DNA of 64,000 bases, taken from Micromonospora rhizosphaerae. Lineage in GTDB: Bacteria; Actinomycetota; Actinomycetes; Mycobacteriales; Micromonosporaceae. The stretch spans positions 2,542,001 to 2,606,000 of the forward strand of contig NZ_FMHV01000002.1 in the NCBI RefSeq assembly GCF_900091465.1, read 5' to 3'. The notes beneath the pieces are model-generated. The model searched no databases. It had not been told where the DNA came from and saw only the letters and a program-made list of their open reading frames with translations. A program made the position numbers and the translations under genes. The number at the start of each line of letters is the position of its first letter. Position 1 is the first letter of the stretch. Of this stretch, positions 49,445 to 58,966 are shown piece after piece.

Positions 49445-51500
49445 TCACCTGGAGTGGGTCGAGCCGGTGCTCGCGCTCGCCCGTCGGGCCGCCCGGTTGC
49501 CGCGCGGTGCCCGGACGCCGTTCGCGCCCGTCGGGCGGCCGCGGTCGATGGCCGTCATGGCGCACCAGGACGACGACCTCTACTTCCTCAACCCGCTGCT
49601 GGTGAGCCAGCTGCACAGCAGCGAGGAACACCTGACCGTCTGCCTGACCGCGGGCGAGGGCGACGGCCGCAACGCGCCGGGCGGCACCAGGGAACACGCC
49701 GCCGCGCCGGTCGACTTCGAGGCCTTCGCGGCTGCCCGGTTCAACGGGCTGCGCTGCGCGTACGCCGACATGGTGCTGGGTGACCGGGACGCCAAGTGGC
49801 GCCGCGAGGTGACCACCCTGGCCGGCGGGGCCGAGGCCGACGTGTCGGTTCTGGTCGACGCGCCGCACGTCCGGCTGGTCGCGCTCAATCTCTGGTGCGC
49901 GCCCCCGCCGGACGCGGCTCCCGGCTCCGGTCCGCTGACCCGGCTCTGGACGGGCGAGGCCACCTCGACGCCGACGATGGTTCCGCTCGGGTCCCCGGTC
50001 ACGGGGACCCACAGCTATTCCCGGGACAGCCTGGTCGAGTCCCTCGTGGAGCTGATGCGGCGCTTCGAGCCCACCCTGCTGTGGACGATGGACCCGGATC
50101 CCGACCTGCAGGTGCACGACCGGGCCAACCCGCGGTACGCGGACACCGGGGACTACTCGGACCACATCTTCCACACGATCACCGGCCTCTTCGCCCACGA
50201 GGCCGCCGCCCGGTGGTTCGCGGAGGGGGGCGGTCGCCGCACGTCGGTCGAGGCGTTCCGCGGCTACTACGTCCGGCGCTGGCCGTCCAATCTCAGCCCG
50301 GAGGCGCGCGCCCGGAAGCAGCGGTACAAGGACGTGTACGGGTGGGCCGACCGCCGCCCGAGCGGCGATCCCGCCGGCCTGGGCGACCGGAAGGTCGGCG
50401 GCGACCTGATCGCCGGCGGCAACGCCTCCGGCACCACGCTGCGCTATCCCGGCTCGCGATCCTGGGCCGGTCCCGGGGCCGACGGCCGGCTCTCCGCCTT
50501 CGCGGTCCGGGGCGGACAGGTCGTGCACTGGCGGGAGGATCGCCCCGGCGAGTTCGCCGGGAGTCGGCGGGTGCCGGGGCGCAAGCTGCTGCCGCACGTG
50601 GACGCCGTGCCGACCGCGGACGGCGGCTGGCGCCTGTTCGCCGTGCGGCAGGGGCTGACCGCCGACCCGGCCCAGCACGTCCGCGACCTGTGGACGATCC
50701 TCCTGCCGGCCTCCGGCGACTACCGGGACGTGCGGTGGGAGTCGCTGGGCAACCCCAACGCGCAGAGCGGGCCCGCGAAGCGGCGCAACATCGGCATGCC
50801 GCAGGCCGTTTCGCTCCCCGGTGGCCGACTGCTCGTCCTCACCAGAAACGCCGGCAAGGGGCTGAGCGGTCGGCTGCACGACGGCGCCACCTGGACGCCC
50901 TGGCGGGACCTCGGCGGTGGGGACACCCAGGAGGGCCTGACCGCGGTCGCCCTGGACGACGGGTCGGTCGAGGTGCTCGCCGCGGGCCGCAACGGCATCG
51001 CCCGCTGGCTGGTCTCCACGGCGGGGGAGCTCACCGCCAAGTTCTCGGTGGTGCGCACCGAGGCGCCCGCGGGGCCGCCCACCGTGGTGCGGTTGCCCGA
51101 CGGCAGCCGGATGATGTTCTGCCGGTGCCGGGACTCGGCGTCGGTCGTGTCCTTCCGCACCCGCGGCGACGGCCAGGTCTGGGACCCGTCCAGTCTCGTC
51201 GACCTCGGCGGTCATGGCGGGCCCGGTCCGATCGCCGCCCGGTTCGTCCCGGACAGGCGCGAAGTGCTGGTCGCCGTCCGGGACGATGCCTCGGCGACGA
51301 GCGTGCTCCGGGTGGGGCCCGACGGCCGGGCCCGCGGCACCTGGCTGCGGGAGGCCACCCCGGTCGCCGGCAGTCACGCGGTGTCGGTCGACTCCTCCGG
51401 GCGGCCCGTCGTGCTGGCGGTCTCCGCCGGCGGCGGGTTGCTCACCCTGCCGGTGACGCCCTCGACGTCGTCGGTCAGCTCGATGAAGGAAGTTCCGTGA
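49437..51500 (+). CDS. PIG-L deacetylase fused to a beta-propeller
   Basis: 687 residues. The N-terminal domain (about 35-300) is PIG-L/LmbE-like: the metal motif reads AHQDDD (42-47) instead of AHPDD(E), and the third ligand region is SDHIFH (H243, H246). The rest (about 330-685) has repeated units such as VHWREDRPGEFAG, WTPWRDLGGGD and GIARWLVSTAGEL, typical of a sialidase- or lectin-like propeller. Zinc-dependent removal of N-acetyl from a sugar is expected, in line with polymer modification. The gene starts within the upstream Stealth gene and ends at the start of the next (GTGA). Confidence 0.9.
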   Translation: MPDHLEWVEPVLALARRAARLPRGARTPFAPVGRPRSMAVMAHQDDDLYFLNPLLVSQLHSSEEHLTVCLTAGEGDGRNAPGGTREHAAAPVDFEAFAAARFNGLRCAYADMVLGDRDAKWRREVTTLAGGAEADVSVLVDAPHVRLVALNLWCAPPPDAAPGSGPLTRLWTGEATSTPTMVPLGSPVTGTHSYSRDSLVESLVELMRRFEPTLLWTMDPDPDLQVHDRANPRYADTGDYSDHIFHTITGLFAHEAAARWFAEGGGRRTSVEAFRGYYVRRWPSNLSPEARARKQRYKDVYGWADRRPSGDPAGLGDRKVGGDLIAGGNASGTTLRYPGSRSWAGPGADGRLSAFAVRGGQVVHWREDRPGEFAGSRRVPGRKLLPHVDAVPTADGGWRLFAVRQGLTADPAQHVRDLWTILLPASGDYRDVRWESLGNPNAQSGPAKRRNIGMPQAVSLPGGRLLVLTRNAGKGLSGRLHDGATWTPWRDLGGGDTQEGLTAVALDDGSVEVLAAGRNGIARWLVSTAGELTAKFSVVRTEAPAGPPTVVRLPDGSRMMFCRCRDSASVVSFRTRGDGQVWDPSSLVDLGGHGGPGPIAARFVPDRREVLVAVRDDASATSVLRVGPDGRARGTWLREATPVAGSHAVSVDSSGRPVVLAVSAGGGLLTLPVTPSTSSVSSMKEVP

Positions 51501-53143
51501 ACGACGCCCTCCCCGGTCCGCAGACGCTCCCGACCCCGGCGGTCTCCGCGCCGGCCGGGTGGCCGGCGCCGGCCACGCCGGCCGGTGAGCCGGACGACAT
51601 CCGCGAGGTGCTGGTCGACGGGGGACGCCGCCGCGCCCACATGCACGCCGACCTCAGCCCGCTGCGGGGCCGTCAGCTCAACGTCGCCGCGGTGGCCGGC
51701 GCGCTCGAGGCGCACGGCGTGGACCACTTCCTCGTCCGGGGCATGGACGACCGGACGCCGGTGATCGGCGTCAACGAGGAGGACCGGGTCGCCGCCCTCG
51801 GCGCCCTGGAGAAGCTCGGCGCGGCCGGCCCCTGCTACGTGAGCCAGGTGCTGCCGAAACCGCCGATCGTCAGCGCGCTGCGGGACGCCGCCGATCCGGC
51901 CGCCTGGGTCGACCTGCACCGGGCGCGGGCGCTCAAGATGACCTGGTTCCGGATCGACCCGACCGAGAAGCTGGTCCTCGGCGCCGCGTACGGGTGCGAG
52001 ATCGAGTTCTGGCGGCCGGACCGGAAGGCCGACGTGCTGCGCGCGCCGCGCCGCAACCGGATGATGCCGGCGGTGTCGATGGCCGGCGTGCCGGTGGAGG
52101 TCGGCGAGCACCGGTTCACCCGGCTCGCCGCGGCCACCAAGCCGGGCCCGCGCTTCCGCACCCGGCCGGAGTTCGATCACTCGCTCCCGGACGACATCGA
52201 CTTCCCGATCGACGTCGTCTACACCTGGGTGGACGGCGCGGACCCGGAGTGGCAGCGCCGCCGGGCCGAGGTCAAGGGCGAGGCGTTCCACGCCGAGGCC
52301 GCCAGCGAGTCGCGGTACATCAACCGGGACGAGCTGAAGTACTCGCTGCGGTCACTGCACCTCAACGCGCCCTGGGTACGCAACATCTACATCGTGACCG
52401 ACCGGCAGCGGCCGGCCTGGCTCGACCTGAGCGCCGGCAACATCTTCCTGGTCAACCACGAGGACATCTTCCCCGACCGGAGCGCGCTGCCGACGTTCAA
52501 CTCGTGCGCGATCGAGAGCCAGCTGCACAACATCGACGGCCTCGCCGAGCACTTCCTCTACCTGAACGACGACATGTTCTTCGGCCGGCCGCTGGCGCCC
52601 CAGACCTTCTTCCTCGCCAACGGCAACACCAAGTTCTTCCTGTCCCAGAACCGGATCCCGATCGGCCCGATCACCAGTCTCGACAGCCCGGTCGACGCGA
52701 TGATCAAGAACAACCGGCGGCTGATCGAGGAACGGTTCGGCCGGACCCTGACCCAGGGCAGCCAGCACGTGCCGTACCCGCTGCGGCGGAGCATCCTGGC
52801 GGAGATCGAGCGCGAGTTCCCGGCGGAGCACGCCCGCACGGTGCGGAGCAGGTTCCGCAGTGCCACCGATCTCACCATCACCTACTCCCTGCACCACTAC
52901 TACTCCTTCCTGACCGGGCGGGCGCTGCCCGGCCACGTCAACTACGGCTATGTCCAGCTGGCGGTGCCGGATCTGGCCGCCCGACTGAAGCGGGCCGAGG
53001 CGCGTCGGGACTGGGACACCTTCTGCATCAACGACGCGTTCTCGACGTACGCCCAGCTCCAGCAGCAGATGGCCATCCTGGAACCGTTCCTGGAGGCGTA
53101 CTTCCCGGTGCCCAGCCCGTACGAGTCGGCAGGCCAGCGGTGA
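51497..53143 (+). CDS. Stealth-family sugar-phosphate transferase, copy 2
   Basis: 548 residues from a GTG overlapping the PIG-L stop. A Pro/Ala-rich start (1-35) is followed by the shared N-terminal domain (VAGALEAHGVDHFLVRG, GCEIEFWRPDRKADV) and Stealth CR1 at about 236 ([17 protein letters not shown]), CR2 (NRDELKYSLRSLHLNAPW), CR3 (HFLYLNDDMFFG) and CR4 (DTFCINDAFS). It lacks the long C-terminal tail of copy 1. Its stop overlaps the start of the GT4 gene (GTGA), so translation is coupled. Confidence 0.93.
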   Translation: MNDALPGPQTLPTPAVSAPAGWPAPATPAGEPDDIREVLVDGGRRRAHMHADLSPLRGRQLNVAAVAGALEAHGVDHFLVRGMDDRTPVIGVNEEDRVAALGALEKLGAAGPCYVSQVLPKPPIVSALRDAADPAAWVDLHRARALKMTWFRIDPTEKLVLGAAYGCEIEFWRPDRKADVLRAPRRNRMMPAVSMAGVPVEVGEHRFTRLAAATKPGPRFRTRPEFDHSLPDDIDFPIDVVYTWVDGADPEWQRRRAEVKGEAFHAEAASESRYINRDELKYSLRSLHLNAPWVRNIYIVTDRQRPAWLDLSAGNIFLVNHEDIFPDRSALPTFNSCAIESQLHNIDGLAEHFLYLNDDMFFGRPLAPQTFFLANGNTKFFLSQNRIPIGPITSLDSPVDAMIKNNRRLIEERFGRTLTQGSQHVPYPLRRSILAEIEREFPAEHARTVRSRFRSATDLTITYSLHHYYSFLTGRALPGHVNYGYVQLAVPDLAARLKRAEARRDWDTFCINDAFSTYAQLQQQMAILEPFLEAYFPVPSPYESAGQR

Positions 53144-55380
53144 AGTACTCCTTCCTCATCCACAACTTCTACGGCGTGGGTGGCACCAATCGGGCGGTGC
53201 TGAACCTGGCCACCGCGCTGCTGGAGGGCGGACACCAGGTCGAGGTCGCGTCGGTGTTCCGCCGGCTCGATCGGACCATGTTCGACGTCGACGAGCGGAT
53301 CACCGTCGTACCACTGGTCGACACCAGGCCACGGCGGCCGGACCGGTCCAATCCGCGGCACCGGGAACCCTCGACACTGATCCCCGAGACCGAGGAGTTC
53401 CACCTGCACTACAGCCGGCTGACGGATGAGCGGATCGTCCGCTACCTCCGGTCCACCGACGCGGATGTCGTCGTGGGCACCCGGCCGGGGCTCAACCTCG
53501 CCGTGGCCCGGCATGCCCCGGAGCATGCCGTGCGCGTCGCGCAGGAGCACATGACGCAGGACCTGATCGACGACGCGGTGAAGGCCGAGATCCGCCGGTA
53601 CTACCCGCGCATCGACCTGGCGTACACCGTCACGAGCGCGGACGCGGCCGCCTTCCGCGCCGGCAACCCGGTGCCGGGCACCCGGATCGAGGTGCTGCCC
53701 AACAGTTCGCCACCACCCGGCGTCCCGCCCGCCGACGGGCGGAGCAGGATCGTGGTGGCGGCCGGGCGGCTCGACCCGATCAAGCGGTACGACCGACTGA
53801 TCACCGCCTTCGCCCGGGCGGCGGTGGACTGTCCCGGTTGGACCCTGCGGATCTACGGCGACGGCGAGCAGCGGCAGGCGCTCGCCGCGCTGATCCGGGA
53901 GCTGGGCGTCTATGACCAGGTCCAGCTGATGGGCCGCCGCGATGACATGTCGACGGAGTGGGTGAAGGGGGCCATCGCCGCCGTCTCCTCGGAGCGCGAG
54001 TCGTTCGGCATGACGATCGTCGAGGCCATGCGGCTCGGCCTGCCGGTGGTCAGCACCGACTGCCCGGTGGGTCCGCGCGAGATCATCGACGACGGTGAGG
54101 ACGGTCTGCTGGTCCCGAGCGACGACCTCGACGCGTACACCGGCGCGCTGCTGACGCTGATGCGGGACGACGAGGTGCGTGCCCGGATGGGCAAGGTGGC
54201 TCTGGCCAACTCCGCTCGCTTCGATCCGGCCCACCTGGCCGCCCAGTTCGCTCGCGACTGCGAAGAGGTGCTGACCGTCCGGCGCGCGGAGCCGCCCCGG
54301 CGCCCGCGGGCCGGGCGCCGGGTGCCGAGGAGCGGGTTGACCCGGTCGGTCCTCGCCCGGGGCGGCGAGCTGCTCCGGGAGCCGGACCTGGTCCGGACGC
54401 TGGCCGATCCGGTGCTGCGCGGGATCGCGGGGAACGACCTCGCTCGACGGGCGAGCATGGGGGCGCTCGTGCGGCTGGCGCGGGTCCGGCGGGTGCGGGG
54501 CACCAGCACGCGGCTGCAGCAGGCGATCCGGCGGCGAGTCTCGGCCCCGACCGACGGTCCGATCGTGGACTGCCTGGTGCTGCCCGACTTCGGACTGCAG
54601 TGGTCCGTCGACGCGGCGACCTGCGCTGGCGAGGCGTCGGTCGTGCTGCGCAACCGCGACACCCGCGAGGTCGTCCAGGTGGCCCTCGCCCCGGCGGTCG
54701 ACGGCCTCCGGCACGTCGGCACGCTGGCCGCGGCCGCCCTGCCCGAGGGTCGGTGGAATGTCTATCTGATGGACGGGCAGGGAGTCCGGCGCCGGGTGCG
54801 CCCGCAGCGGCTCGACAGCCGGTTCCTCGCCGGCGGGCCGGACGACGGACCCGCCGGGGGGCTGTCGGGGGTGCGGGCGCACGTGCCCTACCGCACCGCC
54901 GACGGCTTCCTCGCGGTGCGCAGCTGGGTGCGCGCCGCCCACGCCGAGGTTCGCCGGATCGCGCTCGACGGCGAGGACGTCACGATCGCGTTCACGTGGC
55001 ACGGACCGGGCATCCCGGACGGCGCGGTGCTCCGTCGCCGGGGCGACCGACCGGAGTCGCTCGCCGTGTCGACCGCGTCGGCGACCGACGGGACGATGAC
55101 CATGCTGGTGCCCCTGGCGCCGCTGACCGACCTCCGGCTGGGCCGCTACGAGGACTGGGACATCTTTCTCCGGCAGCCCGGCGGCCTCGACGAGGTCCGG
55201 CTGGGGCGGTTCGTCGACGACGTGGTCGACAAGAAGCGCACCTACAACTATCCGGAGATCCATCTGGCCCAGGAGGTGGAACTGGACCTGGTCGAGGAGG
55301 ACCCGGCGCCGACGCTGCGGGTGCGCCCCTACTACACGATCGACAGTGAGCTGTCGATCGTCGTCATCGACCGGCCGTAG
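53140..55380 (+). CDS. GT4 glycosyltransferase with long C-terminal extension
   Basis: 746 residues. The N-terminal 380 residues form a GT-B enzyme: [20 protein letters not shown] at the start, [15 protein letters not shown], and the donor-site E-x7-E in [20 protein letters not shown] followed by CPVGPREII. This resembles retaining transferases of wall teichoic acid type. The last 360 residues (from about 54280) begin with a basic linker and then show beta-rich, Ig-like stretches ([15 protein letters not shown], ending [13 protein letters not shown]) that recall the accessory domains of some wall-polymer polymerases. Membrane segments are absent. Confidence 0.9.
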   Translation: MKYSFLIHNFYGVGGTNRAVLNLATALLEGGHQVEVASVFRRLDRTMFDVDERITVVPLVDTRPRRPDRSNPRHREPSTLIPETEEFHLHYSRLTDERIVRYLRSTDADVVVGTRPGLNLAVARHAPEHAVRVAQEHMTQDLIDDAVKAEIRRYYPRIDLAYTVTSADAAAFRAGNPVPGTRIEVLPNSSPPPGVPPADGRSRIVVAAGRLDPIKRYDRLITAFARAAVDCPGWTLRIYGDGEQRQALAALIRELGVYDQVQLMGRRDDMSTEWVKGAIAAVSSERESFGMTIVEAMRLGLPVVSTDCPVGPREIIDDGEDGLLVPSDDLDAYTGALLTLMRDDEVRARMGKVALANSARFDPAHLAAQFARDCEEVLTVRRAEPPRRPRAGRRVPRSGLTRSVLARGGELLREPDLVRTLADPVLRGIAGNDLARRASMGALVRLARVRRVRGTSTRLQQAIRRRVSAPTDGPIVDCLVLPDFGLQWSVDAATCAGEASVVLRNRDTREVVQVALAPAVDGLRHVGTLAAAALPEGRWNVYLMDGQGVRRRVRPQRLDSRFLAGGPDDGPAGGLSGVRAHVPYRTADGFLAVRSWVRAAHAEVRRIALDGEDVTIAFTWHGPGIPDGAVLRRRGDRPESLAVSTASATDGTMTMLVPLAPLTDLRLGRYEDWDIFLRQPGGLDEVRLGRFVDDVVDKKRTYNYPEIHLAQEVELDLVEEDPAPTLRVRPYYTIDSELSIVVIDRP

Positions 55381-55405
55381 CCCTGACCCGAAGGAGAGGA
55401 CCGCG

Positions 55406-57172
55406 GTGAGCGAGCCGAGGCAAGGGCGGTCGGACACCCCCCGGGCCGTCGCCGAGCCGACGAGGTTCGTCGACACCTACCGTCGGGTGCTCAGCCCGCA
55501 GGCCCGCCGGGCCATCGCCAAGCGGTTGAGCCCGCAGACCCGTCACCAGGTCAAGCAGTGGGTGGCCCAGGTGACCGGCGACCAGCAGCCGTCCGTGCGG
55601 CGGGGGGAGCGGCTGGCCCGCCGCCAGCCGGAGCTCCTGGCCGGCGGCGACCGCGTGCTCGTCACGGTGGATCGGCGGGCCCGGGTCGCTCTGGTCCGCC
55701 CGGAGGTGTCGCCCTGGTCGGCCCGGGCCGCCAACCTCGCCGCGGTCACGGCGGCGCTCGCCGAGGCCGGGGTGGAGCACTTCTGCGTACGCGGCCGCTC
55801 CGACCGCAACGCGGTGGTCGCCGTCGACGCCGCCGACCGCGACCGGGTGTACGCGGCGCTGGCCGAGGCCTGCCGCCGACTGCCCGGGTACGTCTCCGAG
55901 GTGACCGGCGATCAGCCGCGGTCGTCCGCGCCGGGCTTCGAGCCGCACGCGTGGCGACGGCTGCGCGACGCCAACGTGCTCCGGATGACCTGGTACTGGA
56001 CCGACCCCCGGCACCGGCTGGTGCTCGGTGTGCCGTACGGCTGCGACGTGGAGCTCTGGACCCGGCGGGAGGACCGGCTGGTCGCCCCCCGCCGGAACCT
56101 GGTGACGGAATCGGTGCCGGTGGTGGGTGCCGTGGTCCACGCGCCCGCCGACCTGTTCACCGTGCTGGGGCCGACCACTCCGGCGGTGACGGTCCGGACC
56201 CGTCCGGAGTTCGCGATCCGGCTCCCCGGGGACGTGACGTTCCCGGTCGACGTCGTCTACACCTGGGTGGACGGCACCGATCCGGAGTGGCTGCGCCGGC
56301 GCGCCGAGGTGGCCGGTACGCCGTATCACGCTGAGTCGGCGAGCGCCGCGCGGTTCCTCAGCCGGGACGAGCTGCGCTACTCACTGCGCTCGCTGCACAC
56401 CTACGCCCCCTGGGTGCGTACCGTCTACCTGGTCACCGACGACCAGGTGCCGCCCTGGTTGGACCGTTCGGCCCCGGGCCTGCGAGTGGTCAGCCACCGG
56501 GAGATCTTCCGCGATCCGTCCATGCTGCCGACGTTCAACTCGCACGCCATCGAGAGCCAGCTGCACCACATCGAGGAGTTGTCCGAGCACTTCCTCTACT
56601 TCAACGACGACGTCTTCCTCGGCTGCGAGGTCACCCCGAAGGACTTCTTCCTGGCCAACGGCATCACGAAGTTCTTCCCCTCGCCGGCGCTGGTGCCACC
56701 AGGGCCGCCGTCGGCGGACGACATCCCGGCCTCAGCCGCCGGCAAGAACAACCGACGGCTGATCGCGGAGCGCTTCGGCACGGTGCTGACGCAGAAGATG
56801 AAGCACATGCCGCACGTGCTGCGGCGCAGCGTGCTGTACGAGATCGAGGAGACGTTCCCGGCCCAGCACCGGGGCACCGCCGGCAACCGCTTGCGCAGCA
56901 TGGCCGACATCTCGATCGCCTCGTCGCTGCACCACTACTACGCTTTCCACACCGGTCGCGCGGTGCCGGGGGAGCTGGAATACACCATCGCCGAGCTGTC
57001 CCATCCCGACACGCCCGCGCGCCTCGCGCACCTGCTCGCGCGACGGGACCGGCACGTCTTCTGCCTCAACGACGCCTTCTCCACGGAGGAGGACATGGCC
57101 GCCCAGCTGTCGATCCTCACGCCCTTCCTGGACACCTACTTCCCCGTGCCGAGCCCCTGGGAGAAGAGCTGA
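55406..57172 (+). CDS. Stealth-family sugar-phosphate transferase, copy 3
   Basis: 588 residues, GTG with an AAGGAGAGGA box. The shared N-terminal domain (about 100-240; [35 protein letters not shown]) is followed by CR1 at about 279 ([17 protein letters not shown]), CR2 ([18 protein letters not shown]), CR3 ([12 protein letters not shown]) and CR4 ([10 protein letters not shown]). The FNDD and LND acidic residues are intact in this copy as in the others. Last gene of the cluster, 25 bases after the GT4 gene. A small inverted repeat follows its stop. Confidence 0.93.
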   Translation: MSEPRQGRSDTPRAVAEPTRFVDTYRRVLSPQARRAIAKRLSPQTRHQVKQWVAQVTGDQQPSVRRGERLARRQPELLAGGDRVLVTVDRRARVALVRPEVSPWSARAANLAAVTAALAEAGVEHFCVRGRSDRNAVVAVDAADRDRVYAALAEACRRLPGYVSEVTGDQPRSSAPGFEPHAWRRLRDANVLRMTWYWTDPRHRLVLGVPYGCDVELWTRREDRLVAPRRNLVTESVPVVGAVVHAPADLFTVLGPTTPAVTVRTRPEFAIRLPGDVTFPVDVVYTWVDGTDPEWLRRRAEVAGTPYHAESASAARFLSRDELRYSLRSLHTYAPWVRTVYLVTDDQVPPWLDRSAPGLRVVSHREIFRDPSMLPTFNSHAIESQLHHIEELSEHFLYFNDDVFLGCEVTPKDFFLANGITKFFPSPALVPPGPPSADDIPASAAGKNNRRLIAERFGTVLTQKMKHMPHVLRRSVLYEIEETFPAQHRGTAGNRLRSMADISIASSLHHYYAFHTGRAVPGELEYTIAELSHPDTPARLAHLLARRDRHVFCLNDAFSTEEDMAAQLSILTPFLDTYFPVPSPWEKS

Positions 57173-57207
57173 GGCCGGCCCCAACGCGGCCCCGCAACGC
57201 CGGCCTC
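57171..57207 (+). terminator. Weak terminator candidate after the Stealth cluster
   Basis: A 9-base inverted repeat (57171-57179 with 57199-57207) with a 19-base loop begins at the stop codon of the last cluster gene. It is short and GC-rich, so evidence is limited. Confidence 0.35.
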
Positions 57208-57326
57208 GAGCGGGCCGGCGCCGCAGCCGGGACGCGAAGCGCTGCCGGTACGCGTCCCCTGCACGACGGTGACCGGCCGCGCCCTCCCCGGCTGCGACCG
57301 GCCACCGTGTCCAGGTGTGGCGCGGT

Positions 57327-57980
57327 TCAGTACGAGTAACCCGAGCTGCCGCCGTCGGAACTGCCCGAGTCGCCCGACGACGGCGGGGCGACCGGCTTCG
57401 GGGTGCCGGTGGGCAGGCAGGTCAGGTTCTTCTTGCCGTTCCGGTCGACCACGAACCAGGTGCCGCCGACACCCTGGCCCTTCCACTGGCCGGGCTTCTT
57501 GTCGCCGATGTACCGGTAGACCGGCCAGCCGCCGATGGTGATCTGCCGGGTGCCGTCCTGCCGGGTGACCGTGCCGACCTTGTCGTCGGAGACGCCCTGA
57601 AGCTCCGGGTTGCCGTCGGTCAGCGCGGGCGGCCAGACCTTGGCGCACTTGTCCACGCAGTTGGACGACGGCGGGTCCGCCGAGTCCTTGTCGAAGCGGT
57701 AGAGGATCCAGCCGTCCTGGTCGGTCACCACGTTGCCCATCCGGGCGACCTTCTTGCCGATCAGCCGTTCGGTGAGCCGGACGTCGGCCGGCGGCGCCTG
57801 GTCGTCGGTGGCCTCCGCGCTCGCGGTGGCTTCCGGTTCGGCCGTCGCGGTGGGTTCGGCCGCGGCGACGGCGACCGGCTCGGCCGCGCTCGAGTTCGCC
57901 CCGTCGTAACCCGCGGGAGCGCAGGCCGTTAGTGCAACCATCGCGCTCGCGGCGATGACGGTCCGCTTCATCTGTGCCAC
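57327..57980 (-). CDS. Lipoprotein with two YxFxxD-type secreted repeats
   Basis: 217 residues from a GTG with an AGGAGG box; an ATG at 57971 is the alternative. The lipobox is VALTAC with C20. An Ala/Glu/Thr/Pro-rich linker (25-65) leads to the PF03640-type 'secreted repeat' domain with LYRFDKD (Y94-D99) and VYRYIGD (Y155-D160) and two cysteines at C108/C112. A Ser/Gly tail ends in YSY. It lies downstream of the sigma/anti-sigma pair on the same strand, with 200 bases between, and may belong to its regulon. Biochemical role is unknown. Confidence 0.88.
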   Translation of the reverse strand: MAQMKRTVIAASAMVALTACAPAGYDGANSSAAEPVAVAAAEPTATAEPEATASAEATDDQAPPADVRLTERLIGKKVARMGNVVTDQDGWILYRFDKDSADPPSSNCVDKCAKVWPPALTDGNPELQGVSDDKVGTVTRQDGTRQITIGGWPVYRYIGDKKPGQWKGQGVGGTWFVVDRNGKKNLTCLPTGTPKPVAPPSSGDSGSSDGGSSGYSY

Positions 57981-58180
57981 GTGCCCTCCTCATGCTTGGC
58001 AGTTCACGGGGTAGTACGGCCCGTTCTCTGTCAAGGTTGAAGGCGAAAGCGTGCTGCATTTCACAGTGGATCCGTTGAACCGTTCCGGGGCCCGGCAAGT
58101 GACCGAGCACGTCGGCTCCTCCTCCGCCGGGCACGCCGAAGCGGCGCCGGGGCACTGCCCGGCGCCGACGTCGTGGCGGG

Positions 58181-58966
58181 TCAGAGGTCGGCCACCGTCA
58201 CCAGCGGGCTGGCCACCCCCTTCGCGTCGATCGACTGCACCTGGATCTTCTCGATGTCGTCCCGTCCGGCGGAGGTGGACGCGGTCAGCTCCAGCGGGAG
58301 CTGATTGCTGTTGGTCCCGTAGCCGCCGCCCGGCACGGCCCAGGTCGAGATCACCTCGGTGGTGGAGTTCTTCCGGATCACCACCAGTCGGCAGGTGCGC
58401 GGCCCGGGCAGCTTGGCGAGCTGAAGGTCGATCCTGGTGCCGTACTCCTTCGAGGTGAGCCACATCGTCGTCTTCACCCCGGTGGTCGGATCGGTGGCGT
58501 CGTGCTGCTCGCCCTCCTGCTCATTACCGCCGATGTTCGGGTCGTTGGGGTCGGCCGGGACATCGCTCGGCGGGGCGGTGACCGGCGTGGTCAGGGTCGG
58601 CTCCGCGTACGGGACCCGCTCGTCGCCGATGCCCGCGATGCCGGCGATGCCGACGCCGCTGACGCCGCCGAAGACCACCACGGCCGCCGCCGTGGCGAGC
58701 AGCTGGCGGAACCGGGCGCGCCGCCGGTCGAGCCGCACCGCCATCAGGGTCCGGTCCAGCAGGGCGGGATCGGTGTGGGTCTGCTCCAGGGCGGTCATGG
58801 TCTCCCCGTCGATCCCGGAGAGCAGCCCCACCACCGGCACCATGGTCTCCAGCTCCGCCGCGCACGCCCAGCAGGTGGCGAGGTGCTCCTCGAACCGCTC
58901 GGTGTCCTGTTGATCCAGCACGCCCAGCGCATACGCGGCCACGTCCAGGTGATCTGCCCGGCTCAT
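58181..58966 (-). CDS. Anti-sigma factor with zinc-binding motif (RskA-like)
   Basis: 261 residues. The cytoplasmic N-terminus has the ZAS motif H28-x3-C32-x2-C35 (EEHLATCWAC). One membrane segment (about 88-112) is followed by an Asp/Pro-rich linker and an RskA-like extracytoplasmic domain with MWLTSKEYGTRIDLQL and TWAVPGGGYGTN. Its ATG overlaps the sigma factor stop, so they are made together and should bind each other. The sensed signal is unknown. Confidence 0.93.
   Translation of the reverse strand: MSRADHLDVAAYALGVLDQQDTERFEEHLATCWACAAELETMVPVVGLLSGIDGETMTALEQTHTDPALLDRTLMAVRLDRRRARFRQLLATAAAVVVFGGVSGVGIAGIAGIGDERVPYAEPTLTTPVTAPPSDVPADPNDPNIGGNEQEGEQHDATDPTTGVKTTMWLTSKEYGTRIDLQLAKLPGPRTCRLVVIRKNSTTEVISTWAVPGGGYGTNSNQLPLELTASTSAGRDDIEKIQVQSIDAKGVASPLVTVADL

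Noticed and set aside
49796..53143. 1115-codon frame starting inside the PIG-L gene
   Set aside because: Only its last 548 codons, from 51497, are real (Stealth copy 2); the earlier part is out of frame with the PIG-L gene.
51994..55380. 1128-codon frame starting inside Stealth copy 2
   Set aside because: Only the part from 53140 is real (GT4); the first 380 codons are an out-of-frame reading of the Stealth gene.
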